Of a stretch of DNA of 64,000 nucleotides, positions 1 to 9,600 are shown in pieces. Every line of letters starts with the position of its first letter. Position 1 is the first letter of the stretch. The notes beneath the pieces are model-generated. The model was not told where the DNA came from. It was given only the letters and a program-made list of their open reading frames with translations, and made no database searches. This DNA comes from Actinoallomurus vinaceus (GTDB lineage: Bacteria > Actinomycetota > Actinomycetes > Streptosporangiales > Streptosporangiaceae): contig NZ_BAABHK010000002.1 of assembly GCF_039542055.1 (NCBI RefSeq), forward strand, positions 930,001-994,000. The letters are read 5' to 3'. The position numbers and the translations under genes were made by a program.

Positions 1-1317
1 GACTGGTACGCGCTCGCCGCCTTCGTGGTGGTCGCCGTACCGACGGTGTGGTGGGAGCTGCGCACGACCGGGCCGTTCTTCGACATCCGCGGGCTCGCCG
101 CCAACGGCGCCCTCGGCCGGACGTACCTGCGGCAGGCGTTCACTCTGCTCGGCATCTACACCGTGATGTACGGGATGACGCAGTGGATGGAGGCGGCACG
201 CGGGATCTCCGCCGAGGACGCCGGACTGCTGCTGCTGCCGATGGGCGCGGTCTCCGCGCTGCTGTCACGCCCGCTCGCCGGCCGCAACCTGGTGCGCGGT
301 CCGCTGATCGCCTCGGCGGTGACCATGCTGGTCGGGTCCATCGGCATCGTGCTGCTCACCTCGCACAGCCCGGTGGTCGCGATCGTTGCGGTGTCACTGA
401 TCTTCGGCGTCACCTCGGCGGTCACCACGGTCGGCAATCAGACCGCCCTCTACCTCTCGGCGTCGCCGGACCAGATCGGCACCGCCTCCGGCTTGTTCCG
501 GACCTTCGGGTACCTCGGAACCATCGTCTCGGCCGTGGCCGGCGGCATCGTCTTCCGCGACGGGGTCGGCGACCACGGCCTGCACACCCTCGGCGTCGTG
601 CTGGTCGCGGCGGGTGTCGTGGTCCTGCTGCTGACGGTCCTGGACCGCCGGCTGATGGGCCGCCACGAGATGAACCAGCACATCGGCACCGAAACCAACA
701 CCCCCCAAGGAGAACAGAGCGTGAGCACCACTGCAGTCCCGGCGATCGATCCCCAGCGGACCGCCCTGCTGGCGATGGACTTCCAGAACGGGATCGTCAC
801 CCACATCCCCGACCCCGACGCGCTGCTCGAGCGGGTCAACGGCGCCATCGCCGACGTCCGCGCCGCCGGCTGCACCATCGGGTACGTCCGCGTCGCCTTC
901 ACCGAGGACGACTGGGCGGCCGTACCGGAGACCAACAAGACCTTCGCCGCGGCCGCCGCGGCCAAGATGATGCACCACGAGGACACCACCACCCAGATCA
1001 TCGAGCGGATCAGCCCTCAGGAGGGCGACATCGTGGTACGCAAGATCCGCTTCGGCGGGATCTCCACCACCGACCTCGACCGGCAACTGCGCGACCGTGG
1101 CATCGACACCCTGGTGCTCTCCGGCGTCAGCACCAGCGGCGTCGTCCTCTCCACCCTCATCGACGCCGCCGACCGCGACTATCGCGTCTACGTCCTGTCG
1201 GACGGCGTCGCCGACCCCGACGCCGAAGCCCACGAGGTGCTGGTGAACAAGGTGTTCCCGTCCCGGGCCCACGTCATCGACACCACCCAGCTCAACGAGC
1301 TGCTGCGGTCCGCCTGA
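1..1317 (+). CDS. MFS exporter C-terminal half (5' partial), open into isochorismatase
   Basis: The frame is open from base 1, so the start lies outside the window. Translation from base 1 gives about 230 residues of hydrophobic helices (YLRQAFTLLGIYTVMYGM, ASAVTMLVGSIGIVLL, IVAVSLIFGVTSAVTTVG, LGVVLVAAGVVVLLLTV), typical of the last helices of a 14-TM drug/proton antiporter of the DHA2 type. The motif GTASGLFRTFGYLGT is characteristic of that family. After RRLMGRHEMNQH there is no stop codon: the same frame continues through a linker into a complete isochorismatase domain ending at 1317. A good ribosome site (AAGGAGA, 707-713) precedes an in-frame GTG at 721, so the hydrolase is probably also, or only, made separately. 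Substrate is unknown. The alternative is a true transporter-hydrolase fusion protein. Confidence 0.7.
   Translation, partial: DWYALAAFVVVAVPTVWWELRTTGPFFDIRGLAANGALGRTYLRQAFTLLGIYTVMYGMTQWMEAARGISAEDAGLLLLPMGAVSALLSRPLAGRNLVRGPLIASAVTMLVGSIGIVLLTSHSPVVAIVAVSLIFGVTSAVTTVGNQTALYLSASPDQIGTASGLFRTFGYLGTIVSAVAGGIVFRDGVGDHGLHTLGVVLVAAGVVVLLLTVLDRRLMGRHEMNQHIGTETNTPQGEQSVSTTAVPAIDPQRTALLAMDFQNGIVTHIPDPDALLERVNGAIADVRAAGCTIGYVRVAFTEDDWAAVPETNKTFAAAAAAKMMHHEDTTTQIIERISPQEGDIVVRKIRFGGISTTDLDRQLRDRGIDTLVLSGVSTSGVVLSTLIDAADRDYRVYVLSDGVADPDAEAHEVLVNKVFPSRAHVIDTTQLNELLRSA
721..1317 (+). CDS. Isochorismatase-family (cysteine-hydrolase fold) hydrolase, internal start
   Basis: Starting at GTG 721 (ribosome site AAGGAGA ends 7 nt upstream) this gives 198 residues, the usual length of a free isochorismatase-like hydrolase. 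Visible family residues are the Asp in LAMDFQNGI near the N-terminus and the Lys in VVRKIRFGGIS. The position normally holding the nucleophilic Cys in GVxTxxCV reads GVSTSGVVLST, so Cys is replaced by Val, as in PhzD-type isochorismatases, which hydrolyse a vinyl ether without a Cys nucleophile. It is therefore unlikely to be a nicotinamidase or carbamoylsarcosine amidase. Its substrate cannot be told from sequence. It shares a reading frame with the upstream MFS exporter, suggesting a joint resistance or catabolic role. Confidence 0.75.
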   Translation: MSTTAVPAIDPQRTALLAMDFQNGIVTHIPDPDALLERVNGAIADVRAAGCTIGYVRVAFTEDDWAAVPETNKTFAAAAAAKMMHHEDTTTQIIERISPQEGDIVVRKIRFGGISTTDLDRQLRDRGIDTLVLSGVSTSGVVLSTLIDAADRDYRVYVLSDGVADPDAEAHEVLVNKVFPSRAHVIDTTQLNELLRSA

Positions 1318-1329
1318 CGCAGACTGCGT

Positions 1330-1370
1330 GGCGTACCGCGGCCGTGGTGTGGTGGGCGCAGCGGTACGCC
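1330..1370. terminator. Inverted repeat between convergent genes
   Basis: GGCGTACCGC (1330-1339) and GCGGTACGCC (1361-1370) are perfect complements separated by 21 nt. The element sits between the convergent isochorismatase and ROK genes and probably ends transcription from both sides. There is no T-run, as is usual in actinomycetes. Confidence 0.5.
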
Positions 1371-1391
1371 GCGCGCTGTCCGGGATCCGGT

Positions 1392-2552
1392 TCAGCGGGC
1401 GAGGTCGGCGGCGAGGATCCGGGGCGCGTCGGCGAGGACCATGCCGACGGCACCGAGGACCTCGGCGTGGTCACCGAGATGTCCGCCGGTGACCCGGACG
1501 GATTCGGCGGTGGGGGCCAGCGCGTAGCGGCGGACCGTTCGGGCGATCGGTTCGAAGAGCCGTTCCCCGGCGGATGCCAGGTCACCGCCGACCACGATGA
1601 GCTCCGGGTTGAGCAGTGTGACGAGGTTCGCGAGGACGCGGCCGATCTCTTCGGCCGCCTCCTCCAGCGCGCGAACGGCGCCGCGGTCGCCGGACTTGAT
1701 GAGAGGCAGCAGGTCGGAGACGGCGACCGGATGTCCCCAGCTGGTCTCCAGGAGCCGGGCGATGGCGATCGGGCTGGCGACGGTCTCCAGGCAGCCGCGG
1801 TTGCCGCAGCGGCAGACGCGTCCGTCCGGTACCGACCTGATGTGGCCGATCTCGCCGGCGAGCCCGCCGGATCCGTGCAGGTGCCGACCTCCAGAGATGA
1901 TCCCGGCGCCGATCCCCGCCGACAGCCGTACGTAGATCATGTCGTCGACGTTGCGTCCCGCGCCGTACCTGCGCTCGGCGAGGGCTCCGGCGTTGGCGTC
2001 ATTGGCCAGTCGCGTCGTCAGGCCGGTACGCCGCTCGAGCTCGGCGCCGGGCTGCACACCGACCCAGCCGGGCATGATCCCGTGGGCCTCCAGAACCCCG
2101 TCGGGGTCGCGCACCGGGGCGGCGATGTCCACGCCGAGGCCGAGCACGCGCCGCGCGTCGACGTTCCGCTCCCGCAGCGCGCGGCGGATCAGGCCGGCGG
2201 CCAGGTCGAGCGTCTCGCGGGGTGCCCGGTCGACCTCCGTGGCGACGACGTCGTTCCAGATGGGCATGCCGCTCAGGTCGCACAGGGCGACCCGGACGTG
2301 CTGATGGCCGATGTCCGTCCCGACGGCGTACGCCGCCGAAGCGCGCATGCTCAGGGCCTGCGCCGGGCGGCCGGTGGATCTCGCCTGGGCGTCCGGCTCG
2401 CTCTCCTCGACCAGGCCGGCCGCCAGCAGGTCGGCGGCGAGTGAGGAGACGGTGGCCCGGGACAGGCCGGTGATCTGGACGAGTTCGGAGCGGCTCGTGC
2501 TGTCGGTGTCGAACAACGCCTGCAGCACCCGGAGCCTGCCCACCTCACGCAA
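1392..2552 (-). CDS. ROK-family transcriptional repressor (copy 1)
   Basis: A 386-residue sugar-responsive regulator with an N-terminal winged helix-turn-helix (residues about 5-50, SRSELVQITGLSRATVSSL) and a ROK sugar-kinase-like domain. Seen are the phosphate loop GTDIGHQHVRV (about 78-88), catalytic-type Asp185 in LANDAN, His237 in GEIGH and the zinc motif CRCGNRGCLE (Cys247, 249, 254). It is about two-thirds to three-quarters identical by eye to the ROK regulator at 11683-12921; the two bracket the GH3-GH92-GH99-like cluster and probably control it. It is divergent from the GH3 gene. The start is uncertain: TTG at 2552 has no clear ribosome site, while AGGGAG precedes an ATC at 2570 that aligns with the second codon of the paralogue, whose GTG start is GCG here. 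Repressor function is inferred from the family. Confidence 0.88.
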   Translation of the reverse strand: MREVGRLRVLQALFDTDSTSRSELVQITGLSRATVSSLAADLLAAGLVEESEPDAQARSTGRPAQALSMRASAAYAVGTDIGHQHVRVALCDLSGMPIWNDVVATEVDRAPRETLDLAAGLIRRALRERNVDARRVLGLGVDIAAPVRDPDGVLEAHGIMPGWVGVQPGAELERRTGLTTRLANDANAGALAERRYGAGRNVDDMIYVRLSAGIGAGIISGGRHLHGSGGLAGEIGHIRSVPDGRVCRCGNRGCLETVASPIAIARLLETSWGHPVAVSDLLPLIKSGDRGAVRALEEAAEEIGRVLANLVTLLNPELIVVGGDLASAGERLFEPIARTVRRYALAPTAESVRVTGGHLGDHAEVLGAVGMVLADAPRILAADLAR

Positions 2553-2632
2553 GTTCAGGGGGGTATCGATCGCTGACTCCCTGGGTTTGTTCGGTTTCGG
2601 CCTGACATCGCTGTCCGTAGGCGGACATTTCG

Positions 2633-2661
2633 TTGACTTGCGCTTAATCTCATCGTAATTA
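2633..2661 (+). promoter_or_regulatory. Predicted vegetative promoter of the GH3 gene
   Basis: TTGACT (2633-2638), a 17-nt spacer and TAATTA (2656-2661) form a near-consensus housekeeping promoter pointing at the GH3 gene. The predicted 5' leader is about 170 nt. A ROK operator would be expected to overlap it. Confidence 0.5.
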
Positions 2662-2841
2662 TGTCCCCTGTCAGGTAACCACCTCGCAACGAACGACTAA
2701 ACCTGGCATCACGGCACTTTGTGTACGTCCGCGGGAGCCGATCCGGTCCGATCGGGGCTTGATCCGCGAAGGGAGGACGGTAGCGCCACCGGCAACGGCG
2801 CATGGTTCCACTCCGTCACCTCCATGATCAGGAGTCACCAG

Positions 2842-5800
2842 ATGGCAGGACGCCATTCCCCCAGGCGGGGCTCCTTCCTCGCCGCACTCTGCTCATTCGC
2901 CTGCGCGATCGGCCTCGCCGGTGTCTCGGCGCCGGCTGCGCGGGCGGACACCCGACCGATCTACCTGAACACCCGTTACTCCTTCGAAGAACGGGCCGCG
3001 GACCTGGTCTCGCGGATGACGCTGGACGAGAAGGCCGCCCAGCTGCACACCAACAGCGCACCGGCCATCCCGCGGCTCGGCGTCCAGCAGTACACCTACT
3101 GGAACGAGGGTCAGCACGGAGTCAACACGCTCGGGGCGAACACCGACCACGGCTCGGCCTCGGGTGGGGTGCACGCCACCAGCTTTCCCACCAACTTCGC
3201 CTCCTCGATGTCGTGGGATCCCAAGCTGATCTACGACGAGACCACGGCGATCTCCGATGAGGCGCGCGGCTTCCTGGACAAGTCCCTGTGGGGCGTCGGG
3301 CAGAACAACATCGGCCCGGACAAGAACGGCTACGGCTCGCTGACGTACTGGGCGCCGACCGTCAACCTGGACCGCGACCCGCGCTGGGGCCGGACCGACG
3401 AGGCGTTCGGCGAGGACCCCTACTTCGCCGGGCGGATGGCCGGCGCGTTCGTCAACGGCTATCAGGGCCAGAACGAAAGCGGAAAGCCCAGCACCGGCTA
3501 CCTGAAGGTCGCCGCCACCGCCAAGCACTACGCGCTGAACAACACCGAGCACGACCGTACGGGGATCAGCTCCGACACCGACGACCGGACGCTGCGGGAG
3601 TACTACACCGCCCAGTTCCGTGACCTGATCGAGAAGGATCACGTGTCCGGGCTGATGACCTCGTACAACGCCATCAACGGCACCCCGGCGGTCGCCGACA
3701 CCTACACGGTGGACCAGCTCGCCAAGCGCACCTACGGGTTCGGCGGCTACATCACCTCCGACTGCGGCGCGGTCGGCACCACCTGGCGTCTCCCGGCGGG
3801 CGGGCACGACTGGGCGCCGCCCGGCTGGACCACCGACCACCAGGGCAACCCCACCTGGACCAACACCGCGACCGGAGCGAAGTTGTCCGGCCAGGCGGGC
3901 GGGCAGGCGTACGCGCTGCGCGCCGGCACCGACGTCAACTGCACCGGCGATGAGGCCACCACGCAGAACATCCGGGACGCGATCGAGGTCGGTGCGCTGA
4001 GCGAGGGTGTCGTGGACACCGCGCTGGTGCACCTGTTCACCGTCCGGATGGAGACCGGCGAGTTCGACCCGCCGGACCGGGTGAAGTACACCAAGATCAC
4101 CAAGGACGTCATCCAGAGCCCCGCGCACCAGGCTTTGGCCAGGAAGGTCGCCGACAACTCGCTCGTGCTGCTCAAGAACGACGACGTGCCGGGGACGAAG
4201 AACCCCCTCCTGCCACTGAACGCGTCGAAGCTGAAGAAGGTCGTGATCCTCGGCGACCAGGCGAACACGGTGAACCTGGGCAACTACTCCGGTGAGCCGA
4301 CGCTGCAGGTCAGCTCGGTCAAGGGCATCACCGAGGCGGTCAAGGCCGCCAGCCCGGACGCCTCGATCGTCTTCGACGACGCCAAGACGTCGACCACGGC
4401 CACCACGCCCGCGGAGCTCAGCGACCAGACGAAGGCGGACATCAAGAGCGCCGACCTGGTCATCGTGTTCATCGGCACGGACCATGGCGTCGCCGATGAG
4501 GGCAAGGACCGGACCACGCTCGCGATCCCCGGCAACTACCACTCGTTGATCGACCAGACCACCGCGCTGGGCAACGCCAAGATGGCCCTGGTGATGCAGA
4601 CGGGCGGCCCGGTGAAGATCGACGATGTCCAGGCGAAGTTCCCCGCGATCGTCTTCAGCGGATTCAACGGCGAGAGCCAGGGCACCGCGCTGGCCGACGT
4701 GCTGACGGGCAGGCAGAACCCCAGCGGGCACCTGAACTTCACCTGGTACAAGGACGACTCCCAGCTCCCCGCCATGTCCAACTACAACATCACCTCGGCG
4801 AGCACGAATGGGATCGGCCGCACGTACCGGTACTTCACCGGGACCCCCACCTACCCCTTCGGCTACGGCAAGAGCTACACCGGCTTCGCCTACTCCCACA
4901 TCCGGGCGACCACCGGCTCGGTGACCGCGAACGGTAAGGTCACCGTCCGGTTCGACGTCGAGAACACCGGCCATGTCGCCGGCGCCACGGTCGCCCAGCT
5001 GTACGCCGCGACCCCCTTCACCGTCGCGGGCGTCGAGCTGCCCAAGAAACGGCTCGTGGGCTTCAAGAAGACCGCGGTGCTGAAGCCCGGCGCCACCGAG
5101 CATGTCTCCCTCACGGTCAACGCCGCCGACCTGGCCGTCTGGGACGCCAAGGCGATGCGGTCGTTCGTACCGAACGGCACCTATCGGTTCCAGGTCGGGG
5201 CCGACTCGGCCGGCATCGCCGCCGCGCCCTCGGTGCGGGTCACCGGGCGGATCACCCCGAAGGTCCAGTACGTCACCGTGCAGCCCGAGGCGGTCGAGTA
5301 CAAGGTCGGCGACACCATCGACCTGACCGGCAAGAACCAGTGGATCAAGGACGACACCGACCACAGCAAGGAGCAGCGCAACCTCAACGTGACCGCCGAC
5401 CGCATCGTCGAGGCCGTCAACAACGACCAGTCCTTCGTCGACCTCGCCCACGCGAAGGTCCACTACGGCAGCAGCGACCCGCACGTGGCCACGGTCGACT
5501 CCAGCGGGCACGTCAAGGTGGTCGGCTCCGGCGTCACGACCCTCACCGCGAAGGTGGGCGGGGTCACCGGCTCGGCCGTCATCACGGCGAAGTACCCCTT
5601 CTCGGTGACCGCGCCCTCGACCGTCGAACCCGGCGACACCCTGAGCGCCACGACCACGTTCACGAACTCCGGCCCGAACGCGCTGAGCGGCGTGACGATG
5701 ACGCTCACCACGCCGAACGGCTGGACCGCGAGCGCCACCTCCCCGGCCTCGTTCACCCAGGTCGCCGCCGGCCAGACGGTGAAGACGACCTGGGCCGTCA

Positions 5801-6465
5801 AGGTCCCGGCCGGCGCGCCGCGCAACGGCTACGACCTCCAGGCGAAGGTCGCCTACACGGCACAGGGCGGCCAGGGCAGCGGCGACGCGACGACCAATGT
5901 CGCGATCCCCTTCGCGTCCTTGGCCGCGGCCTACAACAACACCGCCATCAGCGATGACGCCCGGCCGTCGGAGGGCAACCTCGACGGTGGCGGCCTCAGC
6001 CTGTCGGCCCAGGCACTCGCCGCCGAGGGCATCACGCCGGGTGGCAAGGTCACCCACGGCGGGTTCACCTTCACCTGGCCGGACGTCCCGGCGGGCAAGC
6101 CGGAGAACGTCCTCGGAAGCGGGCAGGCGTTCGACTTCTCGGGATCGGGGTCCCAGCTCGCGTTCCTGGGGCTGGCGAACAACGGCACCGCCTCGGGCAG
6201 CGGGCTGATCACCTACACCGACGGCACCACCCAGCCGTATTCGATCAGCTTCCCCGACTGGTGGGCGAGCGGTGGGGACACGGTCGCCACCTTCCCCTAC
6301 ATCAACAACCAGTCGGGGAAGCAGAACCAGACCGTCCACCTCTACATGTCCACCGTCAAGCTGCAGGCGGGCAAGAAGGTGCAGTACGTCACCCTGCCCT
6401 TCGTGAGCCAGGGCGGAGGCGGCACCACCGCCATGCACGTATTCGCCGTCGCGACCGACGGATAG
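2842..6465 (+). CDS. Secreted GH3 beta-glycosidase with multiple C-terminal beta domains
   Basis: 1207 residues from ATG 2842 (ribosome site CAGGAG 8 nt upstream); upstream in-frame codons lack a ribosome site. A signal peptide ends at about residue 35 (PAARA). The GH3 N-terminal barrel follows, with nucleophile Asp307 in ITSDCGAVG, then the GH3 C-terminal sandwich (about 450-690) with acid/base candidate Glu611 in GFNGESQG. After these come a fibronectin-like domain (about 690-800), an Ig-like bacterial domain (about 812-910), a NEW3-type domain (about 916-1015) and a terminal carbohydrate-binding-like sandwich (1023-1207). The sequence around SDCGAV and the long tail fit beta-xylosidase/beta-glucosidase relatives acting outside the cell on plant or microbial glycans; exact substrate unknown. 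It is longer than a usual GH3 (750-900 residues) because of the added domains. It is divergent from ROK copy 1 and followed by GH92. Confidence 0.93.
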   Translation: MAGRHSPRRGSFLAALCSFACAIGLAGVSAPAARADTRPIYLNTRYSFEERAADLVSRMTLDEKAAQLHTNSAPAIPRLGVQQYTYWNEGQHGVNTLGANTDHGSASGGVHATSFPTNFASSMSWDPKLIYDETTAISDEARGFLDKSLWGVGQNNIGPDKNGYGSLTYWAPTVNLDRDPRWGRTDEAFGEDPYFAGRMAGAFVNGYQGQNESGKPSTGYLKVAATAKHYALNNTEHDRTGISSDTDDRTLREYYTAQFRDLIEKDHVSGLMTSYNAINGTPAVADTYTVDQLAKRTYGFGGYITSDCGAVGTTWRLPAGGHDWAPPGWTTDHQGNPTWTNTATGAKLSGQAGGQAYALRAGTDVNCTGDEATTQNIRDAIEVGALSEGVVDTALVHLFTVRMETGEFDPPDRVKYTKITKDVIQSPAHQALARKVADNSLVLLKNDDVPGTKNPLLPLNASKLKKVVILGDQANTVNLGNYSGEPTLQVSSVKGITEAVKAASPDASIVFDDAKTSTTATTPAELSDQTKADIKSADLVIVFIGTDHGVADEGKDRTTLAIPGNYHSLIDQTTALGNAKMALVMQTGGPVKIDDVQAKFPAIVFSGFNGESQGTALADVLTGRQNPSGHLNFTWYKDDSQLPAMSNYNITSASTNGIGRTYRYFTGTPTYPFGYGKSYTGFAYSHIRATTGSVTANGKVTVRFDVENTGHVAGATVAQLYAATPFTVAGVELPKKRLVGFKKTAVLKPGATEHVSLTVNAADLAVWDAKAMRSFVPNGTYRFQVGADSAGIAAAPSVRVTGRITPKVQYVTVQPEAVEYKVGDTIDLTGKNQWIKDDTDHSKEQRNLNVTADRIVEAVNNDQSFVDLAHAKVHYGSSDPHVATVDSSGHVKVVGSGVTTLTAKVGGVTGSAVITAKYPFSVTAPSTVEPGDTLSATTTFTNSGPNALSGVTMTLTTPNGWTASATSPASFTQVAAGQTVKTTWAVKVPAGAPRNGYDLQAKVAYTAQGGQGSGDATTNVAIPFASLAAAYNNTAISDDARPSEGNLDGGGLSLSAQALAAEGITPGGKVTHGGFTFTWPDVPAGKPENVLGSGQAFDFSGSGSQLAFLGLANNGTASGSGLITYTDGTTQPYSISFPDWWASGGDTVATFPYINNQSGKQNQTVHLYMSTVKLQAGKKVQYVTLPFVSQGGGGTTAMHVFAVATDG

Positions 6466-6474
6466 CGGTCACGA

Positions 6475-6510
6475 GGCCGGGCGGTCGGCGGTACCGCCGA
6501 CCGCCCGGCC
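6475..6510. terminator. Perfect 36-bp palindrome after the GH3 gene
   Basis: The 18-nt arms 6475-6492 and 6493-6510 are exact complements (core GGCGGTACCGCC). It starts 10 nt after the GH3 stop and should fold into a very stable hairpin, acting as a terminator in either direction. Confidence 0.7.
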
Positions 6511-6555
6511 CTCACCCTTCCCGCCGCGGTCACCGCAGCTCGGCGACCGCGCGAT

Positions 6556-6567
6556 GACAACGTTGTC
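6556..6567. promoter_or_regulatory. LacI-family-type operator upstream of GH92
   Basis: GACAACGTTGTC is a perfect 12-bp palindrome with the central CG and spacing typical of LacI/GalR-family operators in actinomycetes. It lies about 72 nt before the GH92 start, suggesting substrate-controlled repression. No LacI-family gene lies in the window, so the regulator would act in trans. Confidence 0.55.
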
Positions 6568-6638
6568 CTTTCTTCGCGCACTCCGCTCTTGCGTACTTCG
6601 CGCCCGGCGAGTGACGCGGCCGAAGACCAGGGAGGCTC

Positions 6639-9600
6639 GTGGTGCGTCCACGAAGCGGCAGATGGCGACGGCTCGGGATCGTGGCGATGGGACTGGCGGC
6701 GTGCGTGCTGGGCGCCCCGTCCGCGGTCGCCCCCGCACCCGCGCAAGCGGCACCGGCCACGCTGGTGTCCGATCCGACCGATTACGTCAATCCGTTCATC
6801 GGCACCGAGAAGGGCGTCGACTGGGAGAACACCTTCCCGGGTGTGACGGCACCGTTCGGGATGGTGCAGTTCAGTCCCGACACGCCGTCGGGACCGACCG
6901 GCTACGCGTACGCCGACGACGCCGTCAAGGGCTTCAGCCTCACGCACTTCTCAGGTGGCTGCTCGTCGTTCGGCGACATCCCGATCCTGCCGGTGACCGG
7001 CGCGATCGGGACCGCCCCGGCCGGCCGTACCGAGCACTTCTCGCACGGCGATGAGCACGCGGCGCCCGGTTCGTACTCGGTGCGACTGACCGACTCGAAC
7101 GTCCAGGTCGAGCTGGGCGCCACCGAGCGGACGGGGATCGCCACCTTCCGCTATCCGGCCGGCAGCCAGGCTCAGGTGCTGGTCAAGTCGGGCACCAGCC
7201 TCGGCGGCGATCTGGCCGCCGACGCCAAGGTCGTGAACGACCACGAACTGGCCGGGACCGCCACGGCGCACGGGCTGTGCAGCAACCACCGGTACACGGT
7301 GTACTTCGACATCGCGTTCAACCGGCCGTTCACCGCGCACGGCACCTGGCAGGGCGGCACGGTCACGCCCGGCTCGTCGAGCGCCACCGGCTCGGGTTCG
7401 GGCGCGTACCTGACCTTCGACACCTCCGCCGACAGCACGGTGACCGCCAAGATCGGCCTGTCGTACGTGAGCACCGACGGCGCGGCGAAGAACGCGGCGG
7501 CCGAGATCCCCGGCTGGAACGCCGCGCGGGTGCAGGCCGACACGCGCAAGGCGTGGCGCACCCTGCTGCGCAAGGTCGCCGTCGGAGGGGCGTCCGCCGA
7601 CGAGCTGACCGTCTTCTACACGTCGCTGTACCGGTGTTTCCAGGCCCCGAGCGTGTTCAACGACGTGGACGGCCGCTACATCGGCTTCGACGACGTCGTC
7701 CACCGGGTGCCCGCCGGGCACGCGCAGTACGAGATGTTCTCCGACTGGGACATCTACCGGTCGCTGGCGCCGCTGCAGGCCATGCTGTACCCCGACCGCG
7801 CCGGAGACATGGCGAACTCGCTGCTGCGCGACGCGCGGCAGCAGGGCGGCTGGTGGCCGAAGTGGCCGGCGCAGAACATGACCGGCAACGTGATGAACGG
7901 CGACAACGGGGTGCCGCTCTTCGCCCAGTACGTCGCGTTCGGTGCCCGCGGCGTCGACATCGCCGGCGCGTTGCCCATCATGAAGAAGGCCGCGACCCGG
8001 TCGCAGAAGGTCGGCTGGGGCTGGGTGGAACGGCCGGGCGTGGAGGACTACGTCCGGCTCGGCTACGCGCCCAACAACGCCACCTCCCAGGGCGACCACG
8101 GGTTGCAGGGCGCCTCGGAGACCCTCGAGTGGGCGATCGACGACTTCGCCATCTCCCGGCTCGCCGAGGCGATCGGGGACGACGCGACCGCCACCGAATA
8201 CGCCAGGCGCGGCCAGAACTGGCAGAACATCTTCGACCCGAGCACCGGCTACCTGCGGCCGCGCGACGACTACGGCGCCTTCCCGGCCGGTCCCGGCTTC
8301 CAGAAACCGCCCGCCGGCGTCTTCGGCCAGGACGGCTACGACGAAGGCAACGCGGCGCAGTACAACTGGCTGGTCCCGCAGGACTTCGCCGGTCTCGTCA
8401 CCGCGATGGGCGGCAGGGACAAGGTGATCCCGCGGCTGGACGACTTCTTCAGCAGGCTGAACGTCGGCGGCAACGACCCGTACGACTGGGCCGGCAACGA
8501 GATCGACACCGCCGCGCCCTGGGTGTACGACTACGTCGGGCAGCCGTGGAAGACCCAGGAGGTCACCCGGCGCATCGAGACCGAGTTGTTCACGACCGCG
8601 CCGGACGGACTCCCCGGCAACGACGACCTCGGCGCGCTGTCGTCGGTGTACGTGTGGGCGGCGCTCGGCATGATGCCGGCCACCCCCGGCACCCCGGCCC
8701 TGGCGCTGAACAGCCCGCTGGTGAAACGCGCCGTGATCAGCCTGGGCACCGGCCGGAAGATCACCATCAGCGCGCCGCAGGCCGCCGACGACGCGCCGTA
8801 CGTCACCGGCATGCGGCTGAACGGCCGGCCGCATGAGTCCACCGGCCTGCCCGCGTCGTTCGCCACACGCGGCGGCGCCCTGGACATCGGCCTGTCCACC
8901 CGGCCCGACACCCACTGGGCCACCGGCGACAAGGCCGCGCCTCCGTCCTACCGGGCCCATGAGGTGCCGGCGGTCGGCTACATCACCCCGACCGGCACCC
9001 AGGTGACCCGCGGCGGCACGAGCCTGCCGGCCACCGTCGGCGCCTCCACGCTCGCCGGACACGCCGGCAAGGTCGGTTGGACCGCCGCCTCCGACGTCGC
9101 CGGGGTGAGCGTGACCCCGTCGTCGGGCACGTTGGACCTCACCCGCGCCGGCAGCGCCCACGTACCCGTGACGATCGCCGTCGCCCGCGGCACGGCGTCG
9201 GGCTACCACCCGGTCAAGGTGACCTTCCGGGCCGCCGGCGGGACGACGTTGCCGGGCGGCGCGGTCGTGGTGACCGTACCGGCGGCCGACGCCGCCGCGA
9301 CCGCCTGCGACACGCTCGGCAGCACCGACACCGAGTGCGGGCTGCGGCTGCGCGACAACGGCGACGGCCACACCACGCCGGTCACCGTCGGCGGCCGCTC
9401 CGGGCGCTCCACGACGGACGGCTCACCCTACGAGTACTTCGACGTCGACAACACCATCGTCCCCGGCGGCCACTACACGGCGACGGTGACGATCGACTAC
9501 TACGACCACGGCACCGGCAACTGGAGCCTGCAGTACGACTCCACGGACGGCGCCTACCAGCAGACCGCCCCGGTCGCCAAGACCGGCACCGACACGTGGA

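Noticed and set aside
48..2444. 798-codon plus-strand frame across the MFS and ROK region
   Set aside because: It is a shadow frame, rich in Arg/His/Pro, crossing genes of both strands.
2893..6438. Very long minus-strand open frame opposite GH3
   Set aside because: It arises from the GC-rich third positions of the GH3 gene; composition is Val/Gly/Arg/Asp-biased with no family motifs.
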